Origin: Pedobacter sp. PLR
GTDB taxonomy: Bacteria > Bacteroidota > Bacteroidia > Sphingobacteriales > Sphingobacteriaceae
Direction of reading: 5' to 3'
Assembly: GCF_026239675.1 (NCBI RefSeq)
Contig: NZ_JAPIVQ010000004.1
Location: 1-64,000, forward strand
Length of the DNA: 64,000 bases
Each line of letters starts with the position of its first letter. The first letter of the stretch is position 1. The notes under the pieces were generated by a model, which was given only the letters and a program-made list of their open reading frames with translations, did not search any database and was not told the origin of the DNA. The translations under genes were made by a program, and so were the position numbers. This document shows positions 9,985 to 18,693 of the stretch, piece by piece.

Positions 9985-11574
9985 TTATAATGGTTTGTTT
10001 GTGTGTATGTATAAATCTTTAATGCCTAATTTTTTCTCCAATGCAGGTTTTTCCGCATAGGCACTGTTATAGTCATTAAACGTTGCAATGCTGATTTTTA
10101 TTTTCTTTTTCCCTGGAACAGGAGGAATAGCCTTCGCATTTAATCCCAGCGTTTTCATTTGGGCAATAAAGCGATCGGCTTCTTTTTGATTGGCTACTGA
10201 GGCGCCAATAAGTTCAAAAGTAGTTCCGGTTTGCGGCACGGGAGCATTGGCCTGTGCAGCTTTAGGGTCATTAACTACGGCTGTTCCTGCAGGTTTTGCA
10301 GTTGCAAGCGTATCTTTTCTCAGCGTATCATTTAATGCTAAAGTATTCTTTAGGCTATCCGAAGAAGCGAGCGAATCGGCTGCTTGTACGGTGTTTTGGA
10401 CAGTTATAGGGGCAATGACCGGATTTTTGCCCATTTTTAAAATGGGATCGAAAAGATCAGGGCGGATAAAATACCCGGCTACCAATCCAATAAGAATTAG
10501 TAAAAGTGCGATTAGGATTTTTAGATAAAGGGGTATCCCGGCTCTTTCCGCAGGCTCATCATTAGAATTATAGAAACCTCCGTTACTCAGGAGCTCTTTT
10601 TCAATTGCTGACGTTGGACTACTTACTGATATTGGAGGAATGATCGGAGGAATCGGCACATCAACAGTTTTACTGGCTTGTGCATAGATTTCGTTAATAC
10701 TCGGACGAGTAACTACAGGTTCTTCAAATATAGCCTTTGGTTGCTCTTCGATATTTCCAATACTCTCAATTTCAGGTTGTGCAACTGGTTGTTTTGGTAC
10801 TTCAACCTCTGCGATTTCTTCAAAAACAGGTTGTTCATCCTGCTCAGGAATTACCTCTTTTTCTGGTGTTGCCGGAAGTTCCGCTATTGCTGATAGTTCT
10901 GGTGTTGAAGGAAGTTCAGTGGATTCAACGATTTGTTCATAGGCGATGTTTTCTACTCCTTCATTAGTTAGCAATGCTTCTTCGTCTGGCAATGATTCTT
11001 CCTCTGTTACCTCTTCAATAACCGGAGGGATTGTTGACTCATCTCTAAGGTCAGCATTGCTGTTTTCAAGATCCAGCTGTTCTTCTGTCAGATGACGTTC
11101 TTCCTGTTGTTGCTCAGTTTCTGAGGCAGTTAGCGTATCATTGACCACTTCAGAAACTACTGGTGCTGAAAGTTCATCTTTGACAGGTGGTAAACCATAA
11201 AAATCAAAACCGAAGTTTTGATCATTTAAGGGCTTAAAGCTAAGTGTTCCTGAAGATTGATATAAAGTGCCGAGGGGCGCTAAACTGGCTTCCTGATGTT
11301 CATCAAGTTGTTTTTTTATTTCTTCAACAAACTGATCTACAAAATAACTGGCGGAGTCCGGAGATATATTTCTATGCTTACAGATATGGTCAATGAGCAA
11401 TTTTTGCTCCAGTACTTCCGGATTGAAGTCCAGCACAAAGCTGGGCGGCAAAAAGGAATGTGTTGCTGCATCATACCTTCCCGGAGATTTCTTTTTATAG
11501 ATCGTTCCAAGTCCGGGGATCCCAACCTCTTTACGGGTTTTAATAAGTACTGTAAGGTATGATAACATGTCCAT
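9985..11574 (-). CDS. HU-CCDC81-like / SPOR-domain membrane protein
   Basis: Predicted bitopic membrane protein. Residues 1-140 contain two HU/IHF-like segments (TRKEVGIPGLGTIYKKK, then the HKNISPDS-like helix region and SLAPLGTLYQSSGTLSF), resembling the Bacteroidota HU-CCDC81 pair. A long Glu/Pro/Thr-rich linker follows (about 145-320), then one membrane helix (about 345-367) and a C-terminal SPOR domain (about 448-528) that would bind denuded peptidoglycan in the periplasm. The longest frame starts at an in-frame TTG at 11610; I chose the ATG at 11574 because MDMLSYL aligns with the usual family start. It sits between an outer membrane barrel gene and exbB. Whether the HU-like part binds DNA is unknown. 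Confidence 0.75.
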   Translation of the reverse strand: MDMLSYLTVLIKTRKEVGIPGLGTIYKKKSPGRYDAATHSFLPPSFVLDFNPEVLEQKLLIDHICKHRNISPDSASYFVDQFVEEIKKQLDEHQEASLAPLGTLYQSSGTLSFKPLNDQNFGFDFYGLPPVKDELSAPVVSEVVNDTLTASETEQQQEERHLTEEQLDLENSNADLRDESTIPPVIEEVTEEESLPDEEALLTNEGVENIAYEQIVESTELPSTPELSAIAELPATPEKEVIPEQDEQPVFEEIAEVEVPKQPVAQPEIESIGNIEEQPKAIFEEPVVTRPSINEIYAQASKTVDVPIPPIIPPISVSSPTSAIEKELLSNGGFYNSNDEPAERAGIPLYLKILIALLLILIGLVAGYFIRPDLFDPILKMGKNPVIAPITVQNTVQAADSLASSDSLKNTLALNDTLRKDTLATAKPAGTAVVNDPKAAQANAPVPQTGTTFELIGASVANQKEADRFIAQMKTLGLNAKAIPPVPGKKKIKISIATFNDYNSAYAEKPALEKKLGIKDLYIHTNKPL

Positions 11575-11629
11575 TCTGGTAAAATTAAATTTTAATTCTA
11601 TATCCACCAATTATTAAATCGAAAACCGC

Positions 11630-13333
11630 TTAGAAGGAATAAGTTAATCCTCCAAAGATGTTAGTTCCGATAGTTGGGTAGTAAAGATATCTGCTGTAAG
11701 AAGAGTTGAACAGGTTGTTTGCTCTTGCAAAAGCAGAAAACTTGTTGTTGATCTTATAGCTGGCACCAACGCCAAGATCTACAAAACCTTTAACACTTAC
11801 AATAGTCTCATTTGATGGATCAGGAATTACATAAGGACTAGCCGGGGCAACGGTATATAATTTTGCTTTACTAGCATCCTGAATAGCTACCGAAGCATTT
11901 AATGCAATTTTATCTGTTACGTTAAATAATAAATCAGAAGTGATTCTCATTTGAGGTTTAAACCAACTTGCTGATTCCTGTGCTGGCTGGTAATCTTCGA
12001 AATTTAATTTACCAGTCCATTTCAATGAATTGCTCACCTGAACGGAGATTTCACCTTCTAAACCGGTCATTGTGGTGTTCCCAAAATCATAGATCACATC
12101 AAAGCGGCTAGGGTTTGCAAAGTTGTTTACGAATAAGGCCATATCAGAAATCTTCTTGTGATATACCCTGGCTTTGTAGCCAAATCCCGGACCACCTGTA
12201 CCTTTGATACCAGCACTGAACGACAATTTCTCAACAGAGTTTTTGATGTCGATATTGGCATTCAGGAATGGATTTTCATCGCTGAATTGTTTTAAAGAAT
12301 TACGGTTTACATCACCTTTAACTTCTGCAAACAATTGCAGGTAATCAGGAATCAGGGTTAAATCTGCAGTAACGGCAGGGAAGATTCTGCTTTTCGAGAA
12401 AGCACCAAATTCCTGTACGAAGTTAATTCCTGCATTGATTTTAACGCCATTGGCTTCTAACCTGATGTAAGGGTTTAATTTCAAAAGGTTATTGCTTACG
12501 CTGGTCAACGCATCTTTGGTGTTTCCAAATTCTGTTGAAGCGGCAAGACCTAAGTTGAAGCTGCTGATTCTTTTGTTCACATAACCATTTACAATGACAG
12601 AGTTTTCTTTGGCAGCATACTTATCATTCCATAGGTATCCGTTTAATTTAACGGCATAGCTTAAGGCATCCGGATCATCTGTAAACTTGTTTACAATTTC
12701 ACCTTCTGCTTCAATAAAGCTTAAGGTTTGTTTTTCCGGGTTTAGGTTTAACTCTGGTTTTGCAGGGTTAAATCCATAGAAAAATAAACCATTTCTTTGG
12801 TAGTTGACGCGACCACTCATGGTCACAACCTCACCAATACTTCTTCCAAAAACGCTCAATTGTTGTTGGTTAACTTCTTGTCCTGCCAGCTTACCTTTCT
12901 GACCGAAGTGCTTAAAGAAAGCACCTGCCTGCAAAGCTTCATCTCTACCAAGGTTAATGTAAGCCTCACCGAGTACCGTAGTACGGATACCGAAGCCACC
13001 TTTCAGATAGTTGTTGATCAATTCTGTTTCTCTTTCTTTAGCTACCTGCTGTGCCTGTAGTTTATTGATGTCAGAATTTAGTTCCAGTTTCCTGTCGGTC
13101 AGACTATAATTGAATTTAGCTTTATAAGTCTTTACAGTATTTAAATCCGGACTTCTTCTCAGTTTAACGGCTTCTGCCAGTACTGGTTTATAAGGACGTA
13201 CAACTTCAATTTCTTCCGTTACGGCTTTTTCTTCAGTTTTCTTATCAGTAGTTTTTGTATCCTGTGCCAATGCGTTTAGAGATCCGGCAGTCACAAAAAG
13301 TAGGGTGCTATATATTAATTTCGTCAATCTCAT
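11630..13333 (-). CDS. Plug-less TonB-box outer membrane beta-barrel protein
   Basis: Signal peptide (1-23) followed by a stretch resembling a TonB box (EEIEVVRPYKP, about 40-50) and then repeated amphipathic strands to the C-terminal Phe (FGGLTYSF). The end of the barrel (NNLFNSSYSRYLYYPTIG) looks like a TonB-dependent receptor, but at 567 residues there is no plug domain between the box and the barrel. It begins 10 nt after the TPR gene stop, so the two are almost certainly co-transcribed. A ligand cannot be inferred; a structural or machine-anchoring role is as likely as uptake. Confidence 0.7.
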   Translation of the reverse strand: MRLTKLIYSTLLFVTAGSLNALAQDTKTTDKKTEEKAVTEEIEVVRPYKPVLAEAVKLRRSPDLNTVKTYKAKFNYSLTDRKLELNSDINKLQAQQVAKERETELINNYLKGGFGIRTTVLGEAYINLGRDEALQAGAFFKHFGQKGKLAGQEVNQQQLSVFGRSIGEVVTMSGRVNYQRNGLFFYGFNPAKPELNLNPEKQTLSFIEAEGEIVNKFTDDPDALSYAVKLNGYLWNDKYAAKENSVIVNGYVNKRISSFNLGLAASTEFGNTKDALTSVSNNLLKLNPYIRLEANGVKINAGINFVQEFGAFSKSRIFPAVTADLTLIPDYLQLFAEVKGDVNRNSLKQFSDENPFLNANIDIKNSVEKLSFSAGIKGTGGPGFGYKARVYHKKISDMALFVNNFANPSRFDVIYDFGNTTMTGLEGEISVQVSNSLKWTGKLNFEDYQPAQESASWFKPQMRITSDLLFNVTDKIALNASVAIQDASKAKLYTVAPASPYVIPDPSNETIVSVKGFVDLGVGASYKINNKFSAFARANNLFNSSYSRYLYYPTIGTNIFGGLTYSF

Positions 13334-13343
13334 CGTGCTTGTC

Positions 13344-16300
13344 TTATTTAATTTTCTTTAATTTTTCCTTAGCAGTCGGTACAATATCATCTTTACCATC
13401 ATAGTTGTCTATCAGGCTCAGTAATGTACTTTTCGCTTGTAAATTATCTTTTAATGCGACATAGTTGTCTGCTAAGAGGATGAAAGCTTTCGCCACCCAG
13501 TAATCATAAGAAGACATATTGTTGATCAGGTCAAAACAGGTTTTTGTAGAAGTTTTGTACTCTTTTTTTGCATATTGAATGGCAGCAAGATTGTATTTCG
13601 CTTCGGCAGCGGCCAGTGTTTTAGTTTTTTCTACCACATTGTTGAAGGCTTTTACGGCTTGCGTCGTATCTGCTTTCACTAAGTAAGCCTTACCTGCATA
13701 CAGGTCAGAACTGCTTTTCTCTTCCTGTGAAGACTTATCAGATTCCTTGATCAAGGCTACATACTTGATCACATCATCCGGCATATTTAATGCACTGTAA
13801 GCTTTCAACAAGTTGTTGATGGCATAAGTATAATGCACTTTATAATCGGCAGTTGTTTCTAATCTTTTCAGGTAAACAATTGCTTCATTATATTTTTGTT
13901 GATCCAGGAATAACTTTGAGATACTCACTAATGAGCGTTCTGTATAATCACTGGTCCAGTCGTTCAGGATATATTCATAATCAGGAATCGCTTCATCAGG
14001 TCTTCCTAATTTCACCAATGATTCTGCTCTTACAAATTTGGCTTCTTTATCATGGATGGCTTTAGGGAACTTATCAAAATAAGCATTTACCGCTTCAAAA
14101 GCACCTTTCGCATCACCTTTCAGGTAACGGTTGTTGGCACCCTGGAATACGATGTTATCTTGCTCAGCAATAGAGAAATCACCGATAGGTGTAGTTTTGG
14201 CATAGCCGATGAAAGCTTCTGAATCACCTTTATCTACATAAATATTTTTAATAGATTCCAATGCTTGTTTGGCTTCTTCGCTACTTGCATAGTCGGCAAT
14301 AACCTTTTTAAACGTTTCTAAAGCTGCATCATCCTGATCCTGGTTGTATTGAACCAAGCCGATGGTTACTAAGGCACGTGGCACATAACTACTGTGTGGA
14401 TACTGGCTGATTAATGCAGTTAGGTCAGTTTTAGACTTGTCAAGATCACCTTTGTTGAAGTAAGTATAAGCAGTTTCAAAACCGGCATCATCCGCATAGT
14501 TTGACGTCGGGAATTGCTTCAGCAAACTCTGCATGGTATTGATCTTTTCATCGTTCTGATTCTCTAAGCCCTGAATCATTCCGCGTTGAAACAATGCGTA
14601 ATCTTCTCCGGTTGCTTTGGAAGCGATGATTTTATTGTAGTTGACCAACGCATTGCCATAGCTCTTATTCACGAAATAAGAATCGGCCAATCTGATGGTT
14701 GCATCATTTACAGTTTTCGCATCCTTATCATTTCCTTTCAGGAAGCGTTCAAAATAGGCAGCAGCTTTTCCATAACGCTCATCTTCGAAAGCGGCATAGG
14801 CCAATGCATAATTTGCGAAGTTATAAACTTCAGTTTTATCGGCTCCCGGCATTTCCAGAAACTGTTCGAAAGTTTTCACTGCTTCTCCGAATTTTCTCAA
14901 TTCGTAGCTGGCTTCTGCTTTCCAGTAAGTGTTCAGTGCATGGATTTCCTGATCTTCAGGGAACTTCTCTGAGCGCAGGAACATAGATAGTGCATTCGGG
15001 AATGCGCGTTCATTGTAGAACTCTAAACCTCTGAAATAAGTCACTTTCTGATAAGCTTCCTTAGCTTCAGGAGATTTATCCGGAATAGGCTCCAGAATAT
15101 CAATTGCTGCCTGGTAGTTTTTGCTGGTTAACAGAATCTCTCCCAACAAAGTTTTGGCTTCATTCGATTTGCGCGATTTAGGGAATTGCTTCAGGAAACT
15201 CTGTGTAGATTCCAGTGCCTGCTGATTGAAATCAAGCTCATAGCTTAAGCGGGCATAATTTATCCATGCCTCTTCCTGTATGAACTTATCGAAATCAAGT
15301 CTTGAAGATCTAAAGAAGGCACTACGTGCTTTTTCTTTATTTTTCAATTGAATGAAAGAACGACCCAGCGTATACATACCACTTTGCAGGTACACATCAT
15401 CTGTGTCTAGTTTTTCAAGAATTGCTACAGCTTCCTGGTATCTTTTCAGCTGAAACAATGAATAACCGTACTGATAGATAAACAAGTTGTTTTTAACTTC
15501 AGATTTACTTTTCGAATAGTATTCCTGGAAATACTTCTCTGCATTGGTATAATCAGATTTAGCGAAATAAGAGGCCGCAATCAAGCTAAGCATTTCTGCC
15601 TCATACTGTTGTTTTGTGGTCTTTAAAATAGGAACGGCATAACTGAGCACATCATCGTAGCGCTCATCCAGGTAATACATTGAAGTGATGTAATAAGGAT
15701 AGCTTTCTTCGTAAGTAGGAGAGCCTTTCAACTTTTCAAAGTTGGCCAATGCAGTTTTATATTCTTTGTTCAGGTAATTGATATAGGCGAAATAATAAGT
15801 CGCACTTTCCTGATACGGAGATTTTTCTTTTTTAACAGCTTCAAATAATGGTTCTGCTTTTTCGATGTCTTTCAACATGAAATACGCGTATCCTTGTTTG
15901 AATTGATATTCCAGACGTTGTTTCTGAGAAAGGGTAGAAGGGTCAGTTTTTTCGAACCAATCTAATGCTTTTTGATAGTTTTCCTGAGCGAAATACGATT
16001 TACCAACATGGAAATAAGCAAGTTTAGTATTTGCATTTAGGGGATAATCCTTAATAAATTTCTGAAAAAGACTTTCTGCGTCGTTGTTTCCTAGTTCTAA
16101 AGCACAAACGGCAGCATAGAACTTCGCATTTTCTTTGAGCAAGGACAGTTCAGAATTACTTTCTTGTTGGGCATCTGCTTTTTGACGGGCTTTATCTACC
16201 AACCTAAATTGTTCGGCTGCTGCAACGTATTTTTCATTGTCCAGTAACTCCAGACCTGTTCGATAATTTTCATTGAGGTAAACTAGTCTGCTGGACTGCG

Positions 16301-16361
16301 CATAGCTAGTTGTAAAGCTACCTGCTAAGAATAGCGGAATAAAAAGGTATTTTTTCTGCAT
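13344..16361 (-). CDS. Large secreted tetratricopeptide repeat protein
   Basis: 1005-residue protein with a signal peptide (MQKKYLFIPLFLAGSFTTSYA) and TPR-like helical pairs over nearly its whole length, with many A-x-x-x-F/Y, YxxAxxxF and KxYxxAxxxL units (for example YFAQENYQKALDWFEK). It is probably periplasmic or attached to the inner face of the outer membrane as a scaffold for protein assembly. It is the first gene of the TPR-barrel-HU/SPOR-ExbB-ExbD-TonB run. No enzymatic motif is visible. TPR proteins of this size are common in Bacteroidota, but the partner is unknown. Confidence 0.8.
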   Translation of the reverse strand: MQKKYLFIPLFLAGSFTTSYAQSSRLVYLNENYRTGLELLDNEKYVAAAEQFRLVDKARQKADAQQESNSELSLLKENAKFYAAVCALELGNNDAESLFQKFIKDYPLNANTKLAYFHVGKSYFAQENYQKALDWFEKTDPSTLSQKQRLEYQFKQGYAYFMLKDIEKAEPLFEAVKKEKSPYQESATYYFAYINYLNKEYKTALANFEKLKGSPTYEESYPYYITSMYYLDERYDDVLSYAVPILKTTKQQYEAEMLSLIAASYFAKSDYTNAEKYFQEYYSKSKSEVKNNLFIYQYGYSLFQLKRYQEAVAILEKLDTDDVYLQSGMYTLGRSFIQLKNKEKARSAFFRSSRLDFDKFIQEEAWINYARLSYELDFNQQALESTQSFLKQFPKSRKSNEAKTLLGEILLTSKNYQAAIDILEPIPDKSPEAKEAYQKVTYFRGLEFYNERAFPNALSMFLRSEKFPEDQEIHALNTYWKAEASYELRKFGEAVKTFEQFLEMPGADKTEVYNFANYALAYAAFEDERYGKAAAYFERFLKGNDKDAKTVNDATIRLADSYFVNKSYGNALVNYNKIIASKATGEDYALFQRGMIQGLENQNDEKINTMQSLLKQFPTSNYADDAGFETAYTYFNKGDLDKSKTDLTALISQYPHSSYVPRALVTIGLVQYNQDQDDAALETFKKVIADYASSEEAKQALESIKNIYVDKGDSEAFIGYAKTTPIGDFSIAEQDNIVFQGANNRYLKGDAKGAFEAVNAYFDKFPKAIHDKEAKFVRAESLVKLGRPDEAIPDYEYILNDWTSDYTERSLVSISKLFLDQQKYNEAIVYLKRLETTADYKVHYTYAINNLLKAYSALNMPDDVIKYVALIKESDKSSQEEKSSSDLYAGKAYLVKADTTQAVKAFNNVVEKTKTLAAAEAKYNLAAIQYAKKEYKTSTKTCFDLINNMSSYDYWVAKAFILLADNYVALKDNLQAKSTLLSLIDNYDGKDDIVPTAKEKLKKIK

Positions 16362-16477
16362 CTGGTTTCAAATATGGTTGCTACGAATATAAAAATAGTA
16401 TTAGGTCTTGTCAGCATAAGAAACTAACAACTGTTGATAACACTGGCTTTAACGAAAAGAAAACAAGAATGTTATAT

Positions 16478-16495
16478 AAAACTTTTCGAAGTTTT
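16478..16495 (-). terminator. Possible weak pyrB terminator hairpin
   Basis: 7-bp A/T-rich hairpin with a 4-nt loop at the end of pyrB. There is little GC in the stem, so its activity is doubtful. Confidence 0.3.
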
Positions 16496-17426
16496 AATCT
16501 CTCTGAGAAGCAAGCAGATAAAGTACTGCCATTCTCACAGCAACACCGTTTTCTACCTGTTCAAGGATAATAGATTGCTTGCTGTCTGCGACATCACTGG
16601 TAATCTCTACGCCACGGTTAATCGGGCCAGGGTGCATTACAATGATTTCTTTGTCCAGGTTGTCCAGGATTTGTTTGTTTAAGCCATACATCATGGCATA
16701 TTCTCTTTGGGAAGGGAAGTATTTGATGTCTTGTCTTTCCAGCTGGATGCGTAGCATATTGGCTACATCACACCAGTTTAAAGCTTTGATCAGGTTGTGT
16801 TCTACTTTTACGCCTAAACTCTCAATGTGTTTGGGAATCAGTGTAGTCGGACCGCATACCATCACTTCTGCGCCTAACTTTTGCAGGCAAAGAATGTTGG
16901 ATATGGCTACCCTTGAGTGTAGGATATCACCTACAATCACTACCTTTTTACCTTCAATATCACCTAGTTTCTGGCGGATAGAGAAAGCATCTAAAAGTGC
17001 TTGCGTAGGATGTTCATGTGCGCCGTCTCCAGCGTTCACGATTTGTGCATTGACATGCCTGCTCAGGAACTGACCAGCTCCCGCATAAGGGTGTCTCATC
17101 ACTACCAGGTCCACTTTCATGGCCAGGATATTATTTACCGTATCAATCAGCGTTTCACCTTTACTTACCGATGAGGAAGAAGCGGCGAAATTGATGGTAT
17201 CAGCAGAAAGTCTCTTTTCTGCAAGTTCAAAAGACAGTTTTGTACGCGTTGAATTTTCAAAGAAAATATTCGCAATCGTGATGTCTCTCAAAGCAGGAAC
17301 CTTTTTAATCGGTCTGTTGATTACATCTTTAAAATTATCTGCAGTTTGTAAGATCAATTCGATATCATTTCGGTTAATATCTTTGATACCTAAAAGATGT
17401 CGGGTTGATAATTTTTCTTCTGCCAT
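16494..17426 (-). CDS. pyrB: Aspartate carbamoyltransferase catalytic subunit
   Basis: Second step of de novo pyrimidine synthesis: carbamoyl phosphate plus aspartate to carbamoyl aspartate. The carbamoyl-phosphate loop FFENSTRTKLSFE (about 54-66) and HPTQALLDAF (about 140) are diagnostic, and the aspartate-side GPINRGVEI lies near 270. The 310-residue length fits the catalytic chain. The start codon is 1 nt downstream of the pyrR stop, so the two are translationally linked. No regulatory pyrI gene is present in the window; many Bacteroidota encode it elsewhere or lack it. Confidence 0.96.
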   Translation of the reverse strand: MAEEKLSTRHLLGIKDINRNDIELILQTADNFKDVINRPIKKVPALRDITIANIFFENSTRTKLSFELAEKRLSADTINFAASSSSVSKGETLIDTVNNILAMKVDLVVMRHPYAGAGQFLSRHVNAQIVNAGDGAHEHPTQALLDAFSIRQKLGDIEGKKVVIVGDILHSRVAISNILCLQKLGAEVMVCGPTTLIPKHIESLGVKVEHNLIKALNWCDVANMLRIQLERQDIKYFPSQREYAMMYGLNKQILDNLDKEIIVMHPGPINRGVEITSDVADSKQSIILEQVENGVAVRMAVLYLLASQRD

Positions 17427-17427
17427 G

Positions 17428-17976
17428 TTATTTAATGCTTTCTGATATTAAGATTACTTTGTCTTCTCCTTCTGTTTCTTTCCAACTCACTTTCACGTGT
17501 TGTGAATTTAAGCTGTCCACCTGCTGACCGATATAATCGGGTTCGATAGGTAGGTGCCTTGAAAAACGCCTGTCGATCAAGACCATGAGTTCTACCCGCG
17601 CAGGTCGGCCGTAAGCCAATAATGCATCCATGGCAGAACGTATGGTACGTCCGGTCCACAATACATCATCGATGAGGATTACGTTCATCCCTTCAATAAT
17701 AAAATCTATGGTGTTGGCGTTGGCGGCAACGAGGCCGTCCTTCCTTCTAAAATCATCACGGAAGAAGGTAATATCAAGATTGCCTTTCTTTATCGTGGTT
17801 TTCTTAAGGATTTGGGACAGTTCATTTTGCACTCTATCGGCAAAATAACTGCCTCTTGGCTGAATGCCAATTAAAACAGTATTTGAAAAATCGTTATGGT
17901 TCTCAATTAATTGATGACAAAGTCTCTTAATTGTGATCTGGAATTTCTGACCGTCTAGCAGGGTTCTTTTTTGCAT
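17428..17976 (-). CDS. pyrR: Bifunctional pyr operon regulator / uracil phosphoribosyltransferase PyrR
   Basis: Cytoplasmic PRTase-fold protein. The PRPP loop is VILIDDVLWTGRTIRSAMDALL (about 97-118), and the N-terminal region, including GIQPRGSYFADRV, is typical of PyrR. In Gram-positives PyrR binds RNA to attenuate pyr operons and also has UPRTase activity. Here the leader is very short, so only the enzymatic or a distant regulatory role is supported by sequence. It heads the pyrR-pyrB pair. Confidence 0.93.
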   Translation of the reverse strand: MQKRTLLDGQKFQITIKRLCHQLIENHNDFSNTVLIGIQPRGSYFADRVQNELSQILKKTTIKKGNLDITFFRDDFRRKDGLVAANANTIDFIIEGMNVILIDDVLWTGRTIRSAMDALLAYGRPARVELMVLIDRRFSRHLPIEPDYIGQQVDSLNSQHVKVSWKETEGEDKVILISESIK

Positions 17977-17992
17977 TGACTAAAGGATTGGT

Positions 17993-18000
17993 CAAATATA
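17993..18000 (-). promoter_or_regulatory. Candidate pyrR -7 element
   Basis: TATATTTG on the minus strand, a full match to TAnnTTTG, 16 nt upstream of the pyrR ATG. A start point a few bases later leaves a leader of roughly 10 nt. No TTG was seen at the -33 distance. Confidence 0.45.
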
Positions 18001-18204
18001 ACAAAATGTTCCAACTCTGTAAAGTTGAAACGGGAATTTTTGCATCTGATTTGAGTAAATTCAACAGATTTCAAGCCTAAAACTCTTTAAGTGTCTTATT
18101 TATAAAACTATAGATTCCCCGCCCGAATTAAAATTTATCTTTGTCTGATTTCAGTAATGGAACAATGTTTGAATATTGATACTCTTTAAGGTAAATGCAG
18201 GCAA

Positions 18205-18693
18205 ATGAATGAGAATAGGGAACATGGACTGATATTTTTTGACGGAATTTGTAATCTATGTAATCATACTGTGCAGTTTATTATCAAAAGAGATCAGCAG
18301 GATTATTTTCGTTTCGCCGCACTGCAAAGCGACGTTGCAAAAGATCAATTGACATTGCTAAATGACGGCAAGGATAAAATTGCTGCACATGAATCTAATC
18401 AGCAAACATTAAAGTCACCAGCGAATCAGGAGAAAGTTGTAGTGTCTAATCAGCAAGCGCTAAATACCATTGTCCTATTGGAGGGTGGGAAAGCCTATTA
18501 CCGTTCTACTGCTGCACTACGTATAACGAAAAGGCTTGGCGGACTATGGCCAATGCTCTATGCCCTGATCATCATTCCATCGTTTATCAGAGATTTCTGC
18601 TATCAGCTGATTTCAAAAAACAGGTATCGCATTTGGGGCAGGCAAGAAAGCTGTATGATCCCATCGCCGGAGCTAAAATCAAAGTTTCTATAA
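18205..18693 (+). CDS. DCC-family (DUF393) thiol-disulfide oxidoreductase-like protein
   Basis: Small protein with the family signature DGICNLCN (14-21): Asp-Gly followed by a CxxC pair, resembling a thioredoxin-like redox site. The C-terminal half (ALRITKRLGGLWPMLYALIIIPSFIRDFCYQLISKNRYRIWG) is typical of the family, with a hydrophobic helix. At 162 residues it is somewhat longer than usual, with extra residues around 55-85 (DGKDKIAAHESNQ region). It is transcribed alone, divergent from pyrR, and its stop overlaps the end of the convergent GH20 gene by 6 bp. Function in the cell is not known. Confidence 0.85.
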   Translation: MNENREHGLIFFDGICNLCNHTVQFIIKRDQQDYFRFAALQSDVAKDQLTLLNDGKDKIAAHESNQQTLKSPANQEKVVVSNQQALNTIVLLEGGKAYYRSTAALRITKRLGGLWPMLYALIIIPSFIRDFCYQLISKNRYRIWGRQESCMIPSPELKSKFL

